Below the pieces are notes generated by a model. The model was given only the letters and a program-made list of their open reading frames with translations, did no database searches and was not told the DNA's origin. 64,000 nt of DNA from Enoplolaimus lenunculus (Eukaryota; Nematoda; Enoplea; Enoplida; Thoracostomopsidae). The stretch is from contig JASANG010000039.1 of assembly GCA_030248215.1 (NCBI GenBank), positions 62,001 through 126,000 of the forward strand. The letters run 5' to 3'. How positions within the stretch are numbered: position 1 is the stretch's first letter; each line of letters starts with the position of its first letter. A program made the translations under genes and the position numbers. Below, piece by piece: positions 56,840-64,000 of the stretch.

Positions 56840-59800
56840 CTAATCTTTCAAATGCATTCGTCAACGACCCGTTCGCCAAATCTTGCTCCTATGCCAATCA
56901 CACCACTGAACCTGTTCGATTCAACGCGAGTTGAACCTCACAGCCAATCAGAAGCGTGCATCGACTACAGTAATCCTGTTTTAAACTTAACTTCAGGTTC
57001 AACCAGGACACAAGCCAGGTATGCAACTCCAGAGCTATTTTCATTGGGCGTTGAGCTAAATGACACTGGCGAAGCAGCCAATCCTGATGCGGTTACTTTG
57101 ATTGCACAATTACGCGACGCACTCAAACTTGCATTAGCTACAAAACTTGAAACTGCAATCGATGCTATTATTCAAGCTTATTTAGGTGCTGAAAAGCCTC
57201 TAAGCCGCCCTGACCATAACGAAAAACTGATAAGCTGTCCTGAGATTGCAACTATGGGAGAGATTATTGGACAATGCTGTGATCGATCCGCGGATATAAT
57301 ATTTGGCGGAAACGGAACTCGAAATGGCAGAAACAATAAACATTACGCAAATGACAAACAATCTCTCGAATCTGCAACAAATTTGGCTATTTCGGCGAAC
57401 ACAGGCGAGACTGGAACCCTCAACGAGTCGAACCCTTTTTATTCGGTGACAAATTCGGAAAATTCAATAGCTCAAGCAACTACGGTAACTAATCCAGTTG
57501 ATTTTTCGAATTACGCCAAACTTATTGAAGCGTACCAAAACGCTATTGGACAACAATATCAAGCTGCAACTGCTGATAGCGCTCAAGTTCAACTTGGATC
57601 TCAATTATGGCCGCGGCCAGGCGTAAATTTGAAACCGCCTCAGTTAAATCGAGATTTAACTCAACCTGGCGTTTCAAAGCCTAACTCGAGCTACTCAGGG
57701 TTACTTATGATACCAGGAAATACAACTGTAGCTAATGGTATTAAAACCACGAGCCCCTATTTGCCTAATTTTGTACCTGGATTTCACAAAACAAACCTTG
57801 ACTTCGATTTAAGTCGAACCCACCGCGCAACAGCGGGCGCTAGACGGATCTCAAAACAGCAGTACCCAAGAAAATATCAACCTAACGCACGTAAACGACG
57901 CTCAAAGGTTACCGATAGCCGATCACGAAAAATGACACTATTTGAGTCAAATGTTTCCACTCAAAGCAATAACGCGACACAACCAGTGAAACAAAAATTA
58001 TCTTGTGAAAACGACGCAAGGCGATTTGATGAAGCAAATTTGTTTGCTGAAAATAACGTAATTCAATTGGTTGAAATGAATTCTATTGAAAGAAATAACG
58101 CTACGCGATTACTGGCTGAAACGAGTTCGAATGAAGGAAATAAAGCAACTGGAGTGGACGGAAATAACGTTACGCGATTGGTCACTTCACCACCAACGAT
58201 GGTTCCATCTGCGTATAACGTGATGTCGCTAACCAACCAGATCGCGTCTGAGCTTTCATCGCCCGCTGATTATTTGCTACAAAAGTATCTTGACGACCAA
58301 GCACGTGGCGTGGAAATGACGTCATTTTCTGACACTACGCCTCCAATGTTGGATGATTCGGACAACAATAGGGAAGTCACGTAAGTTCTGGGCGTTTAAT
58401 CTTTACTGATGTAAACCAGAGGGGTAGAGGAGATAAATGCTTCCCCCGAAAATTCTAAAGAGACGAGAAAAACGTCTTTCCGGGATGCTGAACAATCATG
58501 ATGGATTTTATGGTACACAATAACTTTTCGCTCGAAAAAAGCATTTAAATGGTTACAAACCGGACCCATAGTCAGAGGTATGGAAAGAGGCGCTCAGCCC
58601 TCTAGGAAAATTTCGCCCCCGTAGAAACGTTTTAAACTTGCTTGTAAATCATCGCAAACCCCATGTGTGCTCCTTATTAAAATTTCCGTTCCCCCTACCA
58701 AGGTGACGAGCTGCTATGGACTTGGTATAAACCCTCCCGAAATGAAATCCTTGCAAAATGTTTGTTCGCTGTAATCTTAATTCATTGCAGTTTTTTAAAG
58801 ATTCGTGAAGGGTAGGATCTGGGAGGGACTGTATAGTATATACTATATTTTATATAAATATTTTTAGCACAACATTAACGCCACTGCATTTACGCAAAGC
58901 CAAGCTAATGTTCTTCTATACACGTTACCCGAGCTCAGGTACTCTGAAAGCTTACTTCCCGGACGTTAAATTCAACAAATACAATACTGCTCAAATGGTG
59001 AAATGGTTCTCAAATTTTAGGTAAATCTCAAATGTTAGGTAAATCTGAAATTTTAGGTAAATCTCAAATTTTAGGTAAATCTGAAATTTTAGTTAAATCT
59101 CAAATTTTGCGTAAATCTCAAACTTTTGAGTAAATCTCAAACTTTAGGTAAGTCTCAAATTTTACGTAAATCTAAAATTTTAGGTAAATATTGAAATTTG
59201 GGTAAATCTCAAATTTTAGGTATATTAATCTCAAATATTAGGAGAATCTCAAGTTTTACGTCACTCTAAAATTTTAGGATTATTTCAAATTTTGGGTAAA
59301 TCTCAAATTTTAGGTGAATTTCAAAATTTGATAAACTTCAAATTTTAGGTAGGTATACAAATCTCAAATTTTTGGTAAATCTCAAATTTTTGGTAAATCT
59401 TAAATTTTGGTAAGTCTCAAATTTAGGTGAATCTCAAATTTTATGTAAATCTCAAATTTTTGGAAAATATCAAACTTTAGGTAAATCAGCCTTACAACTA
59501 AAAATTTAATTTGTTTTACAAACCAGAAGAGACATAATTTGAGCAGCAGTGGCAATCATGATATTTTCAAATGGGAATATGTATAAACCTTTTCTATTTT
59601 GAAATTCTATTTCATGTTAAAGTGTATTTAGTAAATAAATTGATATTTTAAAATTAACAACTTGCACCTGGAAAACACACTGTGTACTTCAGACTGACTA
59701 TTTGCCTAGCAAGATTTTCAACATGATAGCGCTGCTGCTGGGAAAATACATCCTGCTAGCCATTGAAATTTCAGAAGGAAAAAATGCTACAACAATATAA

Positions 59801-60921
59801 GTTTTGAACGTTGTTAAAATGTTAAACTTTTTAACAGGAGAAAATATTTTCAGAACAAGTGGTTCCTCCCGGCGGTCTGATTAAGATCTGACACTTGTTA
59901 TCGTTTTATCTCGCAGTATCTGCTTTTCAACGCTTGGCAAACCAAATTGACTATGCTAAGCTTAACACAATGTTTAAAAACGTCCATTCTTATTATTTTT
60001 AATAGTTTTCAGGGAATTTTACTATCTTCAAATGGAAAAATATGCTCGATCTTTCGTTGAACAAGGCATTCAATCATCACAACAAATTCAAGTTAATATC
60101 GACTCTGAAATTTACCGAATTCTCGTACAACATTACAATAGAAGTATGAATTTCAAGGTGAGTTTTTTGGTTTTTAATTCATTAATATATCGTACACTAA
60201 ACACCTTACAGTCGGCATTCCCTGTTTCAAAATATTAAAATATTTAAACAAAGCCGTTACGCCGGGATTAAAACAACAGATCTCTTGCACCAGAGCCAAA
60301 CATTCTACCGCCATGCTACGCTGCGTTGCAATATAAATGAACATGTACCAATGCTTTAACGAATGCGACCGGATATCCGGATTATCCGTAATTAAATGTA
60401 CTATTTCTGATATGCGAAACTGCCCCTACGCTCGCTCTGAATCCCCATATAGTCAAATTTAAAAGTTCGAAACAAATATAGGTTTCTGTCAATATCTGCT
60501 AATTTGGCAAATAAAATATCTTATTAATAATCTTGCACTTTAGTCAAAGCTACAAAGCTTAACTGAAAAATGAACTTTAGTCAAAACTGGACTTAAGACT
60601 CTGCGATTACCACCAGTTTAAATTCCTAGACTCAACACCGTAAATAGAAATAAGATTTTGTAATAAGTTTTGATAGGAAAATTTTTTGTTTTGAAATTTA
60701 AAATTTAGTTTTTACATTTCATTTAAACAATTTTTCAGATACCGGATATGTTCCGGTCAGTGGTCGAAGTGACGCTGCGTCATTTTTTTGACTCAATCAA
60801 GACGAGTCGCGATCGAGATCCGGCGTGGAAAAAAGTGATTTATAAAATTATTGCACGTCTTGATACCAATGTACCAGAACAATTTAAATCCGGTCAATTT
60901 GTGGCACAAATTAGCGGTTAG
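56840..60921 (+). CDS. PROX: Prospero/PROX-family homeodomain transcription factor
   Basis: PROX proteins are nuclear DNA-binding regulators of cell-cycle exit and differentiation in neural and other tissues. Four exons join in phases 2, 2 and 0: 56840-58380 (first in-frame Met at 56,852), 58868-59020, 60013-60157 and 60739-60921; 669 residues from that Met. The N-terminal two thirds is low-complexity and Asn/Ser/Thr-rich, with a short conserved-looking helix ([17 protein letters not shown]). The homeo-Prospero domain spans exon junctions: [15 protein letters not shown], then [43 protein letters not shown], and the Prospero part VTLRHFF...[11 protein letters not shown]. These match human PROX1 nearly residue for residue. 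The Met may not be the true start, because the exon begins after CACAATTTCAG with open frame before it. AATAAA lies at 61,399. The intron after exon 58868-59020 opens with a donor-containing tandem array. Confidence 0.93.
58580..58745. repeat. GC-rich dispersed repeat, copy 4, in a PROX intron
   Basis: GGCGCTCAGCCCTCTAGGAA, then TTTAAACTTGCTTGTAAATC with CCCATGTGTGCTCC, and AAGGTGACGAGCTGC. The motif order equals that of 12,425, 17,581 and 29,310. It is within the first PROX intron. Confidence 0.55.
59008..59489 (+). repeat. Tandem array of the PROX 5' splice site, 18-bp units
   Basis: About 25 imperfect copies of TCTCAAATTTTAGGTAAA. The first copy is the exon end itself (TTCTCAAATTTTAG|GTAAAT), which codes Phe-Ser-Asn-Phe-Arg in the homeodomain; the rest fills the first 470 bases of the intron. 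Most copies keep AG|GTAAAT or a close variant. Divergence grows towards the right end. Any downstream copy used as donor would put an in-frame TAA directly after the arginine codon. Confidence 0.92.
59490..60012. other. Rest of the PROX intron, nothing recognised
   Basis: AT-rich intron sequence up to the acceptor TAATAGTTTTCAG. No other exon or element seen. Confidence 0.4.
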
Positions 60922-61560
60922 AAGCTGAGGCCTACGCGTTACTTTCAGGAGCGTCCCTGTTTTTGGGTGCCACAGCAATGAAATAAGTTTATAGCTTTTC
61001 GACTAAATTTTACGCTTACGCTTAAACTTAGGCTTAATTTTAGACTCATCATCACAATCAGACTCAGAGTTCCGCTTAGGGTTTTAAAAAATGTTGAAAG
61101 AAGGCAGCGACGCAGAAATCAATCAATTTAAACCAAGATGGTTCCGGAGGACTTTGAGACCAAGAGGTTTACGCTTAGGCTTAGAAATATTGGTTTGATT
61201 GAACGCCTAAATTTTGACAATTTTGCATATTTCAACTTCTCATGACTTCCACTGATCATTCCATATGTTTGAAAGGCATAGAATAGCTATGTAAACGTGT
61301 TATCGGCGGTTCTGTAAAAGAAATTTTAATCAATATTTCTGTGCCTTTTCCAATTTTGTAATTCGCACTATGTCGTTTCATATTATGAATTGTTTCTGAA
61401 TAAAATTAATCCAATTTTTGATTTGCACTACATTTTAAAATAAAATAAAAGAATCTTGGCGCTTGTTGGATGATGAATTCATTCCCCTTGCAAGGCTATT
61501 CATACCTATGAACTAGTTTGTGGTAATATTCATCACGAATAAATTATAGCTGCATGTTCT
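60922..61560. other. 3' side of the PROX gene with TTAGGC-like runs
   Basis: TTACGCTTACGCTTAAACTT with AGGCTTAATTTTAGAC (61,007-61,080) and TTTACGCTTAGGCTTAG (61,168). The likely poly(A) signal AATAAA at 61,399 would place this run inside the 3' untranslated region. Confidence 0.45.
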
Positions 61561-61579
61561 TTGAATGGTTTTCGAACAA

Positions 61580-62570
61580 AATTTGCAGTGCAGCTGCAAG
61601 TTTCAGCTGCAAAAACGTTTATGCGTAACGCTTTAATGCCAATTACTAATGCAATTTCTATTTAGTAGTTAAAAATGTAAAACTAGTCTCGTCACCGTTG
61701 CGGTAGACGGTGAAATATCAAGCCAGTTTGAAATTCGAGTTATTCAAGTTTTTGAAGAAATAAACCCTGTTTACACGTGCAAGTTGTTGCGGCGAGAATT
61801 CGCAGCTGCAAATGTCACGAGTTTCTTGCAGCTGCAAGTATTTGCAAAGAAACATCGGTTTCATTCTGAATCTTGACATGAATTCGTGTGAATAATTTGC
61901 AGACTGCTGCAATAAATATCAAGCATATGCTATAAATTAGCTTCAGCCAACGATGATGCATTAACTCAACTTGCCTGGGTATTCATAACTATGAATTCAT
62001 TTTTAGCACAAGTTCATCACGAGTAAATTGCAGCTGCAAAAAACAAATTTGATAGCTGAATAAATTCAAGCGGCTTGAATAAATTCAACAAGTGTCAATT
62101 AAATCAGAAGCATTCAACAACATGTCTTTCGATTAACAAACCAAAATGCCAAGATATTCAAGCGACTTGCAACTGCGTTCACGCGTACGAATTATATGTA
62201 ATAGCACAAACTCTAGTTAATGATTTGCAGCTTCAAAACTGCTTTGTGACCAAACTTGCACATGCAAGTTGCATGTGCAAGTTTTCACTGCAATTACTTG
62301 TATGTGTGAATAGGGCTGTACAAAAAATTTGAATTAATTCAAAAAGTGCTCAGAGACATAGTTTCCAATTGGCTAATCAAACTGCTGGTACGAAAAATTC
62401 AAACAACTTTCAACGACGTTCACACGTGAGAATTAAATCTAAATTTCAGTGAATACCTAAATTGCAGCTGCAAGAAGTGCAAAGCAGTTTTGTGATCGAA
62501 CTTGCACATGCAAGTTGCACGTGCATATTTTTGCTGCGAAAACTTGCACGTGTGAATAAGGTTTTACGCT
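61580..62570. repeat. Palindrome-rich repeats between the PROX genes
   Basis: TTGCAGCTGCAA-type and ACTTGCACATGCAAGT / TTGCACGTGCA-type palindromes recur at 61,590, 61,760-61,830, 62,240-62,290 and 62,460-62,560. Two blocks share CTTGCACATGCAAGTTGCA(T/C)GTGCA with a nearby TGTGTGAATA(G/A)GG. This looks like three or four decayed copies of one element with self-complementary ends. The open frames over it are not genes. Confidence 0.6.
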
Positions 62571-62789
62571 TATACTACTATTCCGGTTCTGTTCTAAGAA
62601 TTTCAGATGACTTAGATACGAGGTGTTGCCAAAACTTTTGTAGGGTGGCTGTGAACCTCTGGTCCCCTTTGGCTACGGGCCTGAATTCATGTAATGGTTG
62701 TCAAGAAACTATCCACAGTTATTCAACACATTATTTTATTACGACGAAGGTAACTGATTTGCGCACTGTGCATGAATATCAATTGTGAA

Positions 62790-63463
62790 TGCAGAAAAAT
62801 TTCACGGGGATCAACGACTTGGGATTTGAGAAGCACACTGAATAAAAATAACACGAAGTTTCCACGCCAAAGCGTTCAACGCCAGAGTCCAAACCATGCG
62901 ACATATGACAGTTTAGAGCTATACTTTGACACATACACTTGATTTACGCCGTCTGACTCGAATAAGTTTTCGATTTTATGATTGATTAAACTTTGTTGCT
63001 TAATCGAGCCAATGTATAAAACAGGGCCGTAACAGTATTTCGCGAGCTTCAAAACACAACTTTTAGTAGATTTTAAAACGACTTGACGATAGCTATTTTT
63101 TCAATTTGACTCCAGAAAAGAGACCACACGTTACTGGTATATGTTCGTTATTAGTTGATAGTTTAGGCTTTAACAACAATTCAGTCAGGTTGAAATGTTT
63201 TACTCAAATGAAAGAATAAAGTAATTTTGATTTGTTAATTTTAAACTTTGCGTAACCATCTCATCACCGGTTGGCTACACCGGCTAATATTTGAACAGGT
63301 TCGTTGGTGATATGCACGATTACGTAAAAACATGTTAAGAAATTACACGACTGATCCATGGGAAATCGCTTTGACAACCAATTGGTTTATTTTGTTGACC
63401 TCATTGTGTTAAAAATCACATTTTAAATTTTAAGAAAAGTTTTTTTCAAATTTTAATTATTTT
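62790..63463. other. Intergenic between convergent PROX genes
   Basis: Contains GAGCCAATGTATAAAACAGG with GCCGTAACAG (63,007), a lone GGCC-end MITE terminus, and a minus-strand AATAAA at 63,386-63,391, about 75 bases after the second PROX stop. Otherwise nothing. Confidence 0.45.
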
Positions 63464-63655
63464 CTATAAAATTTCATCGTCCAATTGCGCCATGAAATCG
63501 GCCCATTTAAAGTATTCGGGTACAGGTTCGTCGAGAGGTGTAACCATTTTATAAATAGTCTTTTTCCAAGACGGATCACCGTCCCGGCCGGCGCGTATCG
63601 CTTTGAAAAATTCTCGAAGCGTCAATTCGGCCACTGATAGAAATGATGGAGGCAT
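63464..63655 (-). CDS. PROX: Last coding exon of a second Prospero/PROX gene (partial)
   Basis: After the acceptor TATACTTTCAG the minus strand codes for about 63 residues: SVAELTLREFFKAIRAG, then DPSWKKTIYKM and VPEYFKWADFMAQLDDEIL-stop. This is the C-terminal Prospero part, as in human PROX1 (ITLREFFNAI, DPSWKKAIYKV, VPEIFKSP). The exon begins in phase 0 at the same point as the last exon of the upstream PROX gene, and 31 of 58 aligned residues are identical between the two. It is closer to the canonical family than its neighbour (LREFF, DPSWKK). Upstream exons lie beyond base 64,000. AATAAA is present about 75 bases past the stop. Confidence 0.9.
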   Translation of the reverse strand: MPPSFLSVAELTLREFFKAIRAGRDGDPSWKKTIYKMVTPLDEPVPEYFKWADFMAQLDDEIL

Positions 63656-63699
63656 CTGAAAGTATACAAGTTTGACTAATTTCACGTTTACGGCCGTAT

Positions 63700-63960
63700 C
63701 TGTAGATTAAGCATATTCCTAAGCATAACCATTAAAAAGGTGCAAAGCTAAGCCTAAGCCTAAGCAAAAAATATAGCCTAAAATCTAAGCCTACTGTTTT
63801 GCAGTCGCACCAGAGAACGGCCCGGCCCTAAAAGTATTAACATGGATCCAACTTCGTTTTACTTGTGCATATATAAAACAGGTCGTGGTGAGTTTTCGGA
63901 CGAATCTAACCCTAAGCCATTACTTGAAGCACAAACCTAAACTTAACCCTTTCTCACAGG
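63700..63960. mobile_element. GGCC-end MITE-like copy with TTAGGC-like interior, in the second PROX intron
   Basis: AAGCATATTCCTAAGC and AGCTAAGCCTAAGCCTAAGC are followed by TTTTGCAGTCGCACCAGAGA and ACATGGATCCAACTTCG, a diverged GGCC-end module. ATATATAAAACAGGTCGTGG and ATCTAACCCTAAGCC follow. It lies in the intron upstream of the exon at 63,464-63,655. Confidence 0.45.
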
Positions 63961-64000
63961 AATATTTTCAATTTCACATGAGATGTAATTGCAAGGTAAG

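Noticed and set aside
59008-59489. CRISPR-like or satellite array unrelated to the gene
   Set aside because: Units have no unique spacers, the host is an animal, and the first unit is exactly the PROX exon-intron junction.
63700-63800. Chromosome end or telomere from GCCTAA repeats
   Set aside because: Runs are short, impure, in both orientations and scattered through the window between genes; none is a terminal array.
1-64000. Reverse transcriptase, integrase, capsid or transposase genes
   Set aside because: I looked for typical motifs in the long frames and found none; all mobile elements identified are short and non-coding.

Overview
The window is animal nuclear DNA: AT-rich, with intron-split genes (introns about 0.3-4 kb, GT-AG junctions) and many short non-autonomous transposons. 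The genes I recognise are animal proteins: TMEM245, polynucleotide kinase 3'-phosphatase (PNKP) and two Prospero/PROX homeodomain factors. The divergent PROX sequences and the repeat content suggest an invertebrate, but I cannot name the phylum. TTAGGC-like motifs are abundant. They resemble nematode telomere repeats, but here they are degenerate, internal and often inside transposon-like elements, so they do not show a nematode or a chromosome end.

Layout. (1) 599-14,563, minus strand: most of a TMEM245 gene, 15 exons assembled by hand with matching phases. The first coding exon and the last exon(s) were not found or lie outside the window. The gene carries an asparagine-rich tract and an in-frame 4 x 60-bp coding minisatellite. 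(2) 14.6-25.3 kb: no convincing gene; several MITEs, a tRNA-derived SINE copy and a 0.5-kb array of 18-bp TTAGGC-related units. (3) 25,363-31,746, minus: a probable four-exon gene of about 154 residues that I do not recognise. (4) 31.8-38.1 kb: mostly featureless AT-rich DNA with two short tandem repeats. (5) 38,096-42,590, minus: PNKP, eight exons, apparently complete, without an FHA domain. (6) 42.6-56.8 kb: gene-poor; a SINE and a triple-nested transposon cluster near 43.1-43.8 kb, then degenerate repeats. (7) 56,840-60,921, plus: a PROX gene with the whole homeo-Prospero domain. (8) 63,464-63,655, minus: the last coding exon of a second PROX gene, tail to tail with the first; its other exons lie beyond the right edge.

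The genes do not form a pathway: a membrane protein, a DNA-repair enzyme and developmental transcription factors. The most interesting signals are structural. The first PROX homeodomain exon ends at a 5' splice site that is the first unit of a roughly 0.47-kb tandem array, so the donor motif is repeated many times into the intron. The two PROX paralogues converge. TTAGGC-like DNA seems to be spread as the interior of small transposons. One hAT-type MITE sits with a perfect 8-bp target duplication inside a SINE, which itself sits inside an older MITE. Two SINE copies share flanking body and tail but carry different tRNA-like modules.

All exon models come from reading splice sites, phase and protein similarity by eye; no database search was run.
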